Shown in pieces: positions 51,551-59,816 of a stretch of 64,000 nt of DNA (position 1 is its first letter; every line of letters starts with the position of its first letter). Source of the stretch: Chitinophaga jiangningensis (GTDB taxonomy: Bacteria > Bacteroidota > Bacteroidia > Chitinophagales > Chitinophagaceae); NCBI RefSeq assembly GCF_900142605.1, contig NZ_FRBL01000007.1, positions 1-64,000 on the forward strand, read 5' to 3'. The translations under genes were made by a program, and so were the position numbers. The notes under the pieces were generated by a model. It made no database searches. It was not told the origin of the DNA and saw nothing but the letters and a program-made list of their open reading frames with translations.

Positions 51551-52288
51551 TTATGCAGTAGCAGCTTTATATCTCTTCTCTACTTCATTCCAGTTAATTA
51601 CATTCCAGAATGCGTTGATATAGTCAGGACGTTTGTTCTGATACTTCAGGTAGTAGGCGTGTTCCCACACGTCCAGCGCGAGGATAGGCGTGCCCTGCTC
51701 TTTCACCAGGTTAGTCATCAGGGGATTATCCTGGTTAGGAGTGTTGATTACCGCCAGTTTTTTTCCTGGTGTAACGATAAGCCATGCCCAGCCTGAGCCG
51801 AATACTGTTTTAGCAGCATCGTTGAACTTTTGCTGGAACGCTTCCCATGAACCAAAATCCTTTGATACAGCAGCTTTCAGCTTATCAGAAGGCGTGGTTT
51901 TTTGTGAAGAAAGCAGGGTCCAGAAGAGGCTGTGGTTATAGTGACCGCCGGCATTATTTCGTATAGCCTTATCCGTTGGTGCGGCAGTTACTTTTTTCAG
52001 GATTTGCTCCAGGGTAAGGGAAGCGTATGGTGTGTTGGCAATGGCATCATTGAGATTTTTCACATAAGCCCCGTGGTGCTTATCGTGGTGGATTTCCATT
52101 GTCTGCTTGTCGATATTAGGTTCCAGCGCGTCGTAGCCGTAAGGCAGTGGCGGGAGGGTGAAGGGAGCCTTTGGATCGTCTAAATTGGTTTTCACGGTAG
52201 CTGACGTGTTAGCCAGACCAGAAAGCGGGCCGCTTAATACTGCGGCGCCGGCGAGGCCGGTAAGCTTGATAAATTCTCTTTTGTTCAT
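51551..52288 (-). CDS. exported iron/manganese superoxide dismutase
   Basis: About 245 residues from the ATG at 52288; a longer frame begins at 52327. The N-terminus MNKREFIKLTGLAGAAVL is a Tat-like signal in which the twin arginine is replaced by KR. The SOD fold follows, with metal ligands in MEIHHDKHHGAY, NNAGGHYNHSLFW and LDVWEHAYYL. NQDNPL resembles the manganese-type site. An exported enzyme would detoxify superoxide in the periplasm. A TAGATTTG box lies at 52325-52332. Confidence 0.9.
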   Translation of the reverse strand: MNKREFIKLTGLAGAAVLSGPLSGLANTSATVKTNLDDPKAPFTLPPLPYGYDALEPNIDKQTMEIHHDKHHGAYVKNLNDAIANTPYASLTLEQILKKVTAAPTDKAIRNNAGGHYNHSLFWTLLSSQKTTPSDKLKAAVSKDFGSWEAFQQKFNDAAKTVFGSGWAWLIVTPGKKLAVINTPNQDNPLMTNLVKEQGTPILALDVWEHAYYLKYQNKRPDYINAFWNVINWNEVEKRYKAATA

Positions 52289-52324
52289 ATGAAAAGATTG
52301 AATTTGTTTTAACTGATGGGCATA

Positions 52325-52332
52325 CAAATCTA
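52325..52332 (-). promoter_or_regulatory. -7 box of the superoxide dismutase gene
   Basis: TAGATTTG on the minus strand lies 36 nt before the ATG. A TTTG lies 25 nt further upstream, slightly long for the consensus spacing. Confidence 0.45.
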
Positions 52333-52790
52333 ATTGTTAGCCAGTAAAAAAATTTATCAAATTTTGCACCAGCCTGTTACATTTACAATTTCCTTAAAAT
52401 ATTTCCCCCGCCCTATTTTGTTGAGAACCAGCGCCCCAGGTGATTTTACCTGTTTAAAGCGTGAAAAATACGGGTTGACTTTATGGATAATTCTGGAAAT
52501 AATACTATTTTACCATTACCTTCATGTGAAGATGAGTTGATTTTAATCTTTTTCAGCTAATGAAACTGTTTATCCCGGGCGCTGCTAACTGCGGAGATAG
52601 AATTGCAACCCTTGCTACTATGACCAACAAAAAACGTAAAGCGCAAACCCTGTGCTGGTGCGGACTGTTGTTAGTATGACCAATATCAGTGGAAAACTGT
52701 CATTATAAAAACTATTCCGGTTTTGTTCGAGCAGCATGACCAATCCCGGTTAATTAAGGTTATAAATTATTTATAAAGCATACCAGTTAC
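52333..52790. other. intergenic region before the GNAT/E1/kinase operon
   Basis: This 458-nt region has no convincing gene; the 68-codon frame at 52334 lacks protein-like composition. It holds three spaced repeats, annotated separately, and no full-consensus promoter, which suggests that the downstream operon needs an activator. Confidence 0.5.
52612..52743. repeat. three spaced direct repeats (TTGYTASTATGACCAA)
   Basis: The copies are at 52612-52627 (TTGCTACTATGACCAA), 52668-52683 (TTGTTAGTATGACCAA) and 52728-52743 (CGAGCAGCATGACCAA). The last eight bases, ATGACCAA, are identical in all three. The start spacing is 56 and 60 nt, and the last copy ends 47 nt before the GNAT gene, so they look like regulator-binding sites. 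Confidence 0.55.
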
Positions 52791-53513
52791 ATGCTTAAGG
52801 TTAGAGTATTCAAGGCGATAGAGTATCCGGAAGAATGCCTGCAATACATTGCAGGGCATCGGAAAGTACTGGAAGCGTATGGCGTTACCAAAGTAACTTC
52901 TGCCAACGTAGACTGGATGTACGAGCCTCATACTTACATTATAACCGTTAGCAACGATGACTACACCAAAATGTATGGTGGTTGCCGCATTCAGCTGGCA
53001 GGCGGATCCGTTCCGCTACCCATTGAAACGGCCATCAACACCATGGATCCAAGAATATTCGATATTGTAAAGGAACTGGCGGCAGACGGCGGCACCGGCG
53101 AATTCTGCGGGCTCTGGAACTCCCGGGAGGTAGCAGGCTGGGGAATAGGCAGCATTGTCCTTTTCCGTGTAGTCAATGCTGTATTAAACCAGTTACCTGT
53201 AACCACTTTCCTTGGGTTTTGCGCCCAGACAACTTTCCGAAACAGTATCCGCACCGGCTACCAGATCATGACCAACATCGGGAACCAGGGCACGTTTTAT
53301 TATCCCAAAGAAGACCTCATCGCTACTGCACTTATCCTCAAAGATCCGCTGGAACTGAAAAGTGCGCATCCGGAAGACAGAGAGCGGATGTTGAGTCTGC
53401 GGTACAACCCGGTACAGACGATTATAGAGAAAGGACCCAAAGGCGAAATGCAGGTGGACTATGATCTGCGCATCATGTCGGCCGCAACCAGTGACTTGCC
53501 GATGGTCCGATAG
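52791..53513 (+). CDS. GNAT-like protein (possible signal or acyl-transfer enzyme)
   Basis: The 240-residue soluble protein has a GNAT-like core (about 50-190): MYGGCRIQLAGG, then an acidic segment, GEFCGLWNSREVAGWGIG and FLGFCAQTTFRNSIRTGYQI. The CRIQL and E...SR spacing recalls LuxI/N-acyl amino-acid synthase types within the GNAT superfamily, but I cannot assign it to a named family. The C-terminal 40 residues are unassigned. It is followed by an E1-like enzyme after 17 nt and then by sensor kinases, so production or modification of a signal molecule is plausible. That is inference only. Confidence 0.6.
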   Translation: MLKVRVFKAIEYPEECLQYIAGHRKVLEAYGVTKVTSANVDWMYEPHTYIITVSNDDYTKMYGGCRIQLAGGSVPLPIETAINTMDPRIFDIVKELAADGGTGEFCGLWNSREVAGWGIGSIVLFRVVNAVLNQLPVTTFLGFCAQTTFRNSIRTGYQIMTNIGNQGTFYYPKEDLIATALILKDPLELKSAHPEDRERMLSLRYNPVQTIIEKGPKGEMQVDYDLRIMSAATSDLPMVR

Positions 53514-53530
53514 CATAAAACACCAGAGAA

Positions 53531-54649
53531 ATGAATACAACATTAGCTAAGGCAATAGCAGCAGGCAGGAACCAACATCAGGACAGGAACGTAACCTTTT
53601 ACCGCTTGCAAGACCCCGGTCAGGCCTCAGCACTGGCTACCCTATTACAACAACATCCGGCCATCAGCGTGTTCGACGAATTGCAGGCCCAGCTGACTGA
53701 GCTGATGAAACTTCGTCATCCATCCGAACGACTTACTGACGCACAACTGCAGGAACTTGCATCCGCCCATTTGGAGAATAAAGCACCAGAAGCGTATGGG
53801 GTATGGGTATATTATCCCTGGTCAGCCAAAGTGGTGCACCTGCTGGATGAAGCCGAATTCATAGAACTCCGTACCAGCAGAAACCAGCAAAAAATTACCA
53901 CTGAGCAGCGTGATCTGCTCAGCAAAAAGAAAATCGGGGTGATCGGCTTGTCCGTAGGACAGTCCGTAGCACTGGCACTGGCCATAGAGCGGCTTTGTGG
54001 GGAACTGCGTATAGCCGATTTCGATAGGCTGGACCTCAGCAATATGAACCGTATCCGCACGGGAGTTCATAACATAGGCGTCCTGAAAACTGTACTGGTA
54101 GCCAGGGAAATTGCTGAAATTGATCCTTTTCTGCCGGTAGTCTGTTATGATGAAGGCATCACCGACGATAATATACACCAATTTCTCACCGAAGGTGGTA
54201 AACTGGATATCCTGGTAGAGGAATGTGACGGGCTGGATGTGAAAATACTGGCGCGCCAGCATGCCCGCAGTTTAGGCATCCCTGTACTGATGGATACCAG
54301 CGACCGGGGAATGGTTGACGTCGAAAGGTTTGATGTGCAGCCTGATTTACCTATATTGCATGGAAGAGTGCCAGAAACGCTTACCCCGGCGGCTGTACGT
54401 AGTATGCAGGGACCAGCCAGAATGGCACTGGTAGATAGTATCGTCGACTTCAGCTCATTATCCTCGAAAATGCAGTACTCATTGCAGGAAATAGGGAAAA
54501 CAATTACCACCTGGCCACAGCTGGCATCAGCAGTTATGCTGGGCGGGGCCGCTATCGGGCATATTTGCCGGGAGCTCAGCCTGGGTGGGAATATTGAGTC
54601 AGGCAGATATTACGTAGACCTGGAACAAATTTTCAAACAAATAAAGTGA
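53531..54649 (+). CDS. ThiF/E1-like adenylating enzyme
   Basis: The 372-residue protein has an unassigned N-terminal 130 residues. A ThiF/E1 Rossmann domain follows: KKIGVIGLSVGQSVALAL as nucleotide loop, ADFDRLDLSNMNRIR with the conserved arginine, then LVEECDGLDVKILARQHA, where D corresponds to the Mg-ATP aspartate. The zinc CxxC pairs of MoeB/ThiF are absent. It resembles Rv1355c-type proteins, but a nitroreductase-like domain, which I would expect in those, is missing. It should adenylate a carboxyl terminus or small acid. It is 17 nt after the GNAT gene and 11 nt before the kinase gene. Confidence 0.75.
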   Translation: MNTTLAKAIAAGRNQHQDRNVTFYRLQDPGQASALATLLQQHPAISVFDELQAQLTELMKLRHPSERLTDAQLQELASAHLENKAPEAYGVWVYYPWSAKVVHLLDEAEFIELRTSRNQQKITTEQRDLLSKKKIGVIGLSVGQSVALALAIERLCGELRIADFDRLDLSNMNRIRTGVHNIGVLKTVLVAREIAEIDPFLPVVCYDEGITDDNIHQFLTEGGKLDILVEECDGLDVKILARQHARSLGIPVLMDTSDRGMVDVERFDVQPDLPILHGRVPETLTPAAVRSMQGPARMALVDSIVDFSSLSSKMQYSLQEIGKTITTWPQLASAVMLGGAAIGHICRELSLGGNIESGRYYVDLEQIFKQIK

Positions 54650-54660
54650 CCTCCATCTAA

Positions 54661-56832
54661 ATGCGACATCTGATCCAACCGGTATATTCAAAATTCGTAT
54701 GCCTGTTACTGTTAGTAACGCTATTCCGTTTACCAGCTTGGGCAGATACTATTCACATATCTAAAAACTTTCCGCTTCAGCTGGCAGAATACGGCCAGCT
54801 GGAGTTTTTGCTGGACCCCTCGGGGAAAATGCAGTTTAAAGATGCGCTGCACAGCACCAGCTTCGAAAAGCTAAAAAAGCAAATCCCCAATTTCGGTCTT
54901 ACCAAAGACGCCATATGGCTGCGGTTTACCATCCAGAATACTTCCGGTGAAAACGACCTGATGTTCAACGTCACCTACCCCATCCTGGACCTGATCGACC
55001 TCTACTACCCCGACGCCGATGGCCGTTACCAGATGATTCCGGGAGGTGAACTCCGGCCATTTAAGTCCCGGCCTGTTATCCACCAGAACTTCATTTACAA
55101 TATCAATATTCCGAATACCACGTCCCAAACTTTTTACCTGCGTATACAAAGCCGGGAAACCATACTGGTGCCCATTTACATAGGTACAAGCCGGGAAATT
55201 TACAATAAGCTTTACAACGATGACCTCCTGCTCTCCCTGTACATAGGAATCATCCTCGTAATGGTGTTCTATAATACCTTTATTTTCTTTTCAGTAAGAG
55301 ACTGGAGTTATTTCTATTACATATTGTACATCCTGTTTGTAGGCCTTACCCAGATGATCATACATGGATTTGGGTACCGTTTCTTCTGGCATGATAACCT
55401 GTTTATAACGGAGCAGAGCGTAAACTGGGCGGGCGCCCTGTCAGGCATTGCGGTGCTGCTCTTTGTCCAGAACTTCCTCCATGTGAAGGAAAAGGCGCCG
55501 TGGGCCTACCGGATATTTACGCTGTTCATTATCGTGTATTCCAGTACGTTAGTACTCAGTGTGTTGGGATATTATTCGATCGCCTATGCGATGATCGATT
55601 TTCTGGCCATCACCGGGGTTAGCTTTATCCTGCTGTTTGCTATATCGCAGGCCTTCCGGCAGTCGAAACCAGCCAGGATATTCGTTTTTGCATGGACGAT
55701 CTTCATCCTGGCGGTGATCACCTTTGTATTGAAAGATATAGGCATTATTCCTTACAATATTTTTACGAGTCATATTCTTGTGATCGGCTCGGGGATGGAG
55801 GTAGTGTTACTGTCGTTTGCACTGGCCGATAAAATTAATACCTTCAAGGCCGAGAAAGAAGCCTCCCAGGCACTTGCGCTCCAGATTTCCAAGGAAAATG
55901 AGCAACTGGTAAGAGAGCAAAATATTATCCTGGAGGCCAAAGTACAGGAGAGAACGGAGGAGTTGCAAAACAGTAATAAGGACCTGAATGTGGCCCTGAC
56001 CAACCTGAAAGACACGCAGACCAGGCTGGTGGAGAAGGAGAAGATGGCGTCCCTTGGTCAGCTGACGGCAGGTATAGCCCATGAAATCAACAACCCGATC
56101 AATTTTGTAACTTCAAATATCAAACCGCTGAAGCTGGATATTGCGGACCTGCAGGAACTGTTAAACCGGTATGCCCAGTTAAAGGGCAGTGAAAATGTAC
56201 AGCAGGAGCTGGCCAGCATTGAGCAGTTTAAGCGTGAAATTGACATAGATTACATCCACGAAGAAATATCCTCGCTGATAAAAGGTATCGAAGATGGTGC
56301 AGCCAGAACGGCAGAAATTGTGAAGGGATTGCGTACCTTCAGTCGCCTGGATGAGAGTGATGTAAAATCCATTGACATCCACGAAGGGCTGGATTCCACG
56401 TTAGTGCTGCTGAGAAATGGTATTCCCTCAAATGTTAACATCATCAAGGAATACAGTGAATTGCCCAAAATTGAATGTTATGCAGGTAAGGTGAACCAGG
56501 TATTTATGAATATCCTGAGTAATTCCCTGAATGCAATCAAGAGCAAGAAAGAGCATGGGCAGGAGTCTATTACGATTGCTACCCGCCAGGAAGGAGAATT
56601 TGTTGTAATTACTATCCGTGATACAGGTATTGGAATGTCCGCCGAGGTGAAAGAGAAAATTTTCGATCCGTTTTTCACTACCAAAGATGTGGGAGAAGGT
56701 ACCGGTCTGGGACTTTCTATCGTATTCAGCATCATTGAGAAGCACCGGGGCAAGATAATTGTAAACTCGGCGCCTGGTGAAGGAGCCGAATTTATTATAT
56801 ATTTACCTCTCGACCTTTCCAGTCACCTGTAG
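54661..56832 (+). CDS. 7TM-DISM sensor histidine kinase
   Basis: The 723-residue kinase has a signal peptide (about 1-28), a 7TMR-DISMED2 extracellular domain (about 30-170) and seven membrane helices (about 185-390). A coiled coil (about 395-455) follows. The HisKA-like dimerisation helix carries H474 in GIAHEINNPINFV. The HATPase has NQVFMNILSNSLNAI, DTGIGMS and GTGLGLSI. DISMED2 resembles carbohydrate-binding modules, so an extracellular ligand is likely. It sits between the E1-like gene (11 nt) and a receiver-kinase hybrid (18 nt). Confidence 0.93.
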   Translation: MRHLIQPVYSKFVCLLLLVTLFRLPAWADTIHISKNFPLQLAEYGQLEFLLDPSGKMQFKDALHSTSFEKLKKQIPNFGLTKDAIWLRFTIQNTSGENDLMFNVTYPILDLIDLYYPDADGRYQMIPGGELRPFKSRPVIHQNFIYNINIPNTTSQTFYLRIQSRETILVPIYIGTSREIYNKLYNDDLLLSLYIGIILVMVFYNTFIFFSVRDWSYFYYILYILFVGLTQMIIHGFGYRFFWHDNLFITEQSVNWAGALSGIAVLLFVQNFLHVKEKAPWAYRIFTLFIIVYSSTLVLSVLGYYSIAYAMIDFLAITGVSFILLFAISQAFRQSKPARIFVFAWTIFILAVITFVLKDIGIIPYNIFTSHILVIGSGMEVVLLSFALADKINTFKAEKEASQALALQISKENEQLVREQNIILEAKVQERTEELQNSNKDLNVALTNLKDTQTRLVEKEKMASLGQLTAGIAHEINNPINFVTSNIKPLKLDIADLQELLNRYAQLKGSENVQQELASIEQFKREIDIDYIHEEISSLIKGIEDGAARTAEIVKGLRTFSRLDESDVKSIDIHEGLDSTLVLLRNGIPSNVNIIKEYSELPKIECYAGKVNQVFMNILSNSLNAIKSKKEHGQESITIATRQEGEFVVITIRDTGIGMSAEVKEKIFDPFFTTKDVGEGTGLGLSIVFSIIEKHRGKIIVNSAPGEGAEFIIYLPLDLSSHL

Positions 56833-56850
56833 CTTAACCATAACTACCAG

Positions 56851-57948
56851 ATGAAAGAGAACCGAATCAGAATACTTTATATTGATGATGAGATCCATAA
56901 CCTGAATGCGTTCAAGGCAAGCTTCCGCAGGAGTTATGAAATCTATACCGCTACCTCGGCCCAGGAAGGTAAGCAGTTGCTGAAGGAGATAATGGTGCAT
57001 ATCATTATTGCCGATCAGAAAATGCCTGTATCCACCGGGGTGGAGTTCTTCAATGAAATCAAGGATGTGCTGCCGGACCCTATCCGCATACTCCTGACGG
57101 GCTATACGGACGTGGACGATATCATTGACGCGATCAACAAAGGCCATATCTTCTCCTATGTTAAAAAACCGTGGGATGAGCATGAGCTGCACCGGACCAT
57201 CAACAATGCGTACGAGATTTATTCCACCAGGCGACAGCTGAAGGAAAAGATTGTGGAGCTGGAGAAAACCAATGATGAGCTGAACCGCTTTATCTACTCC
57301 ACTTCCCATGACCTCCGTTCCCCGCTGATGTCGGTATTGGGGATTATTAACCTGTCGCGGCTGGATAACAGCGTGACTGACCCTAACGGCTATCTGAACA
57401 TGGTGGAAAGCTGTGTATTGAAGCTGGATGGCTTTATTCAGAAGATCATTGAGTATTACCGTAATTCCCGGCTGGAAATTGAATATGAGAAAATCGACTT
57501 CAATAACCTGCTGAACGACTGTATCACCGTTTTCCAACCGCAGAACACGGATATACGTTTTCAGACGCAGGTAGAGCAGGAGATAGACTTCCGGGGCGAT
57601 ACCTTCCGAATCAGCGTTATATTGAACAATCTCATTTCCAATGCTGTTAAATATCAAAAGCCGGAAGAGGCCCACCCAATGGTACATCTGTCCGTTAAAG
57701 TAGAACCACACAAGGCTACCTTATGGATCCGCGACAATGGTATAGGCATACTCAGCGAACATCTGAACAACATCTTCAAAATGTTCTTCCGCTCCAAGAA
57801 TAACAATAAGCCTGGCAGTGGAATCGGATTATACATAGTGAAAGAGGCATTGAATAAAATCGGCGGTACGATTAACGTCGAGTCTAAATACGGCGAAGGC
57901 ACTCAATTTGAAATTACCATTCCGAACAGAAATGAATTCGATACCTGA
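56851..57948 (+). CDS. receiver-histidine kinase hybrid without membrane segments
   Basis: The 365-residue protein has an N-terminal receiver with D12-D13, phosphoacceptor D55 (IIIADQKMP), T83 and K106. A coiled coil follows (about 122-147), then HisKA with H153 in IYSTSHDLRSPLM and a HATPase (NLISNAVKY, RDNGIGI, GSGIGLYIV). The receiver-first order suggests that the 7TM kinase phosphorylates the receiver and so controls the kinase half. Its receiver is close to that at 9575. The last 17 nt overlap the next gene. Confidence 0.93.
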   Translation: MKENRIRILYIDDEIHNLNAFKASFRRSYEIYTATSAQEGKQLLKEIMVHIIIADQKMPVSTGVEFFNEIKDVLPDPIRILLTGYTDVDDIIDAINKGHIFSYVKKPWDEHELHRTINNAYEIYSTRRQLKEKIVELEKTNDELNRFIYSTSHDLRSPLMSVLGIINLSRLDNSVTDPNGYLNMVESCVLKLDGFIQKIIEYYRNSRLEIEYEKIDFNNLLNDCITVFQPQNTDIRFQTQVEQEIDFRGDTFRISVILNNLISNAVKYQKPEEAHPMVHLSVKVEPHKATLWIRDNGIGILSEHLNNIFKMFFRSKNNNKPGSGIGLYIVKEALNKIGGTINVESKYGEGTQFEITIPNRNEFDT

Positions 57949-58351
57949 TCTGAGAGTCATATTGATTGATGATAATGAAATCGATCTGTTGTTGCACGAA
58001 AAGCTTATCACGTTGCAACAGATCAGCAGAACTGTGTTGTCGTTTCTGAACGCGAACAAGGCGCTGGAATTCCTGTCCAGTAACATTTCCCTACCGCGCA
58101 TCCCTCCTACCATCATCCTGCTGGATATTCAAATGCCCGAGATGGATGGCTTTGAATTTCTCCAGGCCTTTGACGCCTATCCGCAAAAAATAAAGTCGCA
58201 GTGCCATATCATCATGGTATCTTCCACACTTGATTATAGCGATATTACCCGCTCAAATGCCAATCCACTGGTCACAAAATTATTGCGCAAACCCTTACTG
58301 ATGAAGGAACTCCGCGATGCAGTGGAAGGAATTTTCAAAGATTTTGTATAA
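57932..58351 (+). CDS. single-domain response regulator
   Basis: 139 residues from the ATG at 57932 (MNSIPDLRVILIDDNEIDLL). The receiver fold is intact: the acidic pair in LIDDNE, the phosphoacceptor in ILLDIQMPEMDGFE, the switch serine in MVSST and K in LRKPLL. There is no output domain, as in Spo0F or histidine-phosphotransfer relays. The start overlaps the hybrid kinase stop, showing translational coupling. It may relay phosphate from the kinases to an unlinked output. Confidence 0.9.
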   Translation: MNSIPDLRVILIDDNEIDLLLHEKLITLQQISRTVLSFLNANKALEFLSSNISLPRIPPTIILLDIQMPEMDGFEFLQAFDAYPQKIKSQCHIIMVSSTLDYSDITRSNANPLVTKLLRKPLLMKELRDAVEGIFKDFV

Positions 58352-58355
58352 AAAT

Positions 58356-58385
58356 TTTGGATTTCAAGGGAATTATATATTTTTG
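58356..58385 (+). promoter_or_regulatory. promoter of tRNA-Ala
   Basis: TTTG, an 18-nt spacer and TATTTTTG match the full consensus about 31 nt before the tRNA 5' end. Confidence 0.8.
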
Positions 58386-58416
58386 CATCCCGCAAGGGGA
58401 TAAAAAACTTTGCAAT

Positions 58417-58489
58417 GGGGGATTAGCTCATCTGGTAGAGCGCAAGCATGGCATGTTTGAGGTGACCGGTTCGATCCCGGTATCCTCCA
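58417..58489 (+). tRNA. tRNA-Ala(GGC)
   Basis: This 73-nt cloverleaf has acceptor GGGGGAT/ATCCTCC, D stem GCTC/GAGC, and anticodon stem CAAGC/GTTTG around ATGGCAT (anticodon GGC). The T stem is ACCGG/CCGGT. CCA is not encoded. It lies immediately after the sensor operon but has its own promoter. Confidence 0.95.
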
Positions 58490-58490
58490 C

Positions 58491-58525
58491 AAAAAGGTTC
58501 GGAAATTTCCGGACCTTTTTTTTTT
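58491..58525 (+). terminator. terminator of tRNA-Ala
   Basis: The imperfect palindrome AAGGTTCGGAAA / TTTCCGGACCTT is followed by a run of ten T. Confidence 0.85.
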
Positions 58526-58538
58526 GCTCACAAAAGAA

Positions 58539-58620
58539 GCAAAGGATGATGTTTTGTCTTTTTTGCTCGCAGAGCAGCAAAGCAGGTAAGCAGCTAAGGC
58601 TTATGTTTTGTTGTTTGTTG
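58539..58620. repeat. interspersed repeat, copy B
   Basis: It is homologous to 45095-45165, sharing GCAAAGGATG, TTTGTCTTTTTT, CTCGC, AGCAGCAAAGCAG and TGTTTTGTTGTTT, with an extra short insertion. It lies between the tRNA-Ala terminator and the YdeI gene. Confidence 0.55.
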
Positions 58621-58672
58621 TTTGCTTTTTGATTGTGTTTAGTATCTTTCATAGTAAATATAATCACTGCAC

Positions 58673-59254
58673 ATGAAACCCACCTTCTTCACCAAGGCAG
58701 CCGACTTCCGCAAATGGCTGGAAAAAAATCATGACACCGCCACTGAACTCATTGTAGGATTCTACAAAACCAGCAGCGGCAAGCCTAGTATCACCTGGCC
58801 TGAATCCGTAGACCAGGCGCTGTGTTTCGGCTGGATTGACGGTGTAAGAAAATCCATTGATGAAGAAAGTTACCTGATCCGTTTTACGCCAAGGAAAGCA
58901 GGCAGTATCTGGAGTGCGGTGAACCTGAAGAAAATGGAAGATCTAACCGCTAAAGGACTCGTGCACCCTGCCGGCCATGCCATCTTCCAGAAAAGAAAAG
59001 AAGATAAAACCAATAAATACTCCCATGAACAAAAGGAGGCTGTAACGCTGGATAAAGAGAGCGAAAGATTGTTTAAGGCCAATAAGGCTGCCTGGAAATA
59101 CTTTACGGCGCAGGCGCCTTCCTATCAGAAGACAATCATCTGGCTGATTGTAAGTGCCAAACAGCCGGCAACAAAACTCAAGCGGCTAAATGAAGCCATT
59201 GAAGCGAGCGCGGAAGAAAGGAAAATTGATATGTTCAGAAAGTATAGAAAATAA
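58673..59254 (+). CDS. YdeI/OmpD-associated family protein
   Basis: The 193-residue cytoplasmic protein matches the YdeI family (DUF1801-related). Visible motifs are FRKWLEKNHDTATELIVGFY, the conserved CFGWIDGV and RFTPRKAGSIWSAVN. The family has been linked to bacteriocin and antimicrobial-peptide protection, though the mechanism is not known. The stop codon is within the long hairpin that follows. Confidence 0.88.
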   Translation: MKPTFFTKAADFRKWLEKNHDTATELIVGFYKTSSGKPSITWPESVDQALCFGWIDGVRKSIDEESYLIRFTPRKAGSIWSAVNLKKMEDLTAKGLVHPAGHAIFQKRKEDKTNKYSHEQKEAVTLDKESERLFKANKAAWKYFTAQAPSYQKTIIWLIVSAKQPATKLKRLNEAIEASAEERKIDMFRKYRK

Positions 59255-59296
59255 TTAAGGCTTTCAGTCCACCTGCGGTGGACTGAAAGCCTTAAT
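59254..59296. terminator. 20-bp perfect hairpin between converging genes
   Basis: Perfect 20-nt arms (59254-59273, 59277-59296; first arm starts ATTAAGGCTTTCAG) enclose a TGC loop. The stem starts on the last base of the YdeI stop codon. It lacks a strong T tract on either side. Confidence 0.7.
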
Positions 59297-59339
59297 CGTG
59301 AAGCTACCAGCCCATGATCTAAGCTGAGATAGCCGAAAA

Positions 59340-59753
59340 TTACATGGGTTTCTCCACATTCACCATCCAGTGAAAGCCATATTTATCCGTCAACATTCCA
59401 AAGCGTTTAGCCCAGAACGTTTCCTGCAACGGCATCACCACTTTACCTCCGGCCGACAGCCCATTGAAAAACTTTTCTGCTTCCGACTCATCCCCGCAGG
59501 AGAGCGTTAAGCTAACGCTGTTACCAAAATTAACAGGCCCCTGGTGCATGCTGTCGCTGGCCATCAGGTTGAAATCCCCGTTGCGCAAAGCAGCATGCAT
59601 CACCGCATTGTGAAATTGTTCCGGCACTTCATCTTTCATGGGGGAGTCTTTCACCGTCATTAAAAACAATTCGCCGCCCACTACACTTTTGTAGAAGTTC
59701 ATGGCTTCAGCGCAGTTACCATTTAAGGTCAGATAAGCGTTTAGTGTAGACAT
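59340..59753 (-). CDS. PhnB-like VOC family protein
   Basis: This 137-residue protein has the glyoxalase/VOC fold of the PhnB type: LTLNGNCAEAMNFYKSVVGG at the start, MHAALRNGDFNLMASD in the middle and KYGFHWMVNVEKP at the end. Such proteins are often annotated as 3-demethylubiquinone-type or glyoxalase-like, and the substrate is generally unknown. It converges on the YdeI gene. Confidence 0.87.
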   Translation of the reverse strand: MSTLNAYLTLNGNCAEAMNFYKSVVGGELFLMTVKDSPMKDEVPEQFHNAVMHAALRNGDFNLMASDSMHQGPVNFGNSVSLTLSCGDESEAEKFFNGLSAGGKVVMPLQETFWAKRFGMLTDKYGFHWMVNVEKPM

Positions 59754-59816
59754 AACAATGTATTTTAGAATTACAGGTAGGAATCCTAAAGTTACAGAAT
59801 TTATGGTGCTGCGATG

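Noticed and set aside
52334..52540. 68-codon frame between the superoxide dismutase and GNAT genes
   Set aside because: The frame overlaps the dismutase promoter region and shows no protein-like composition.
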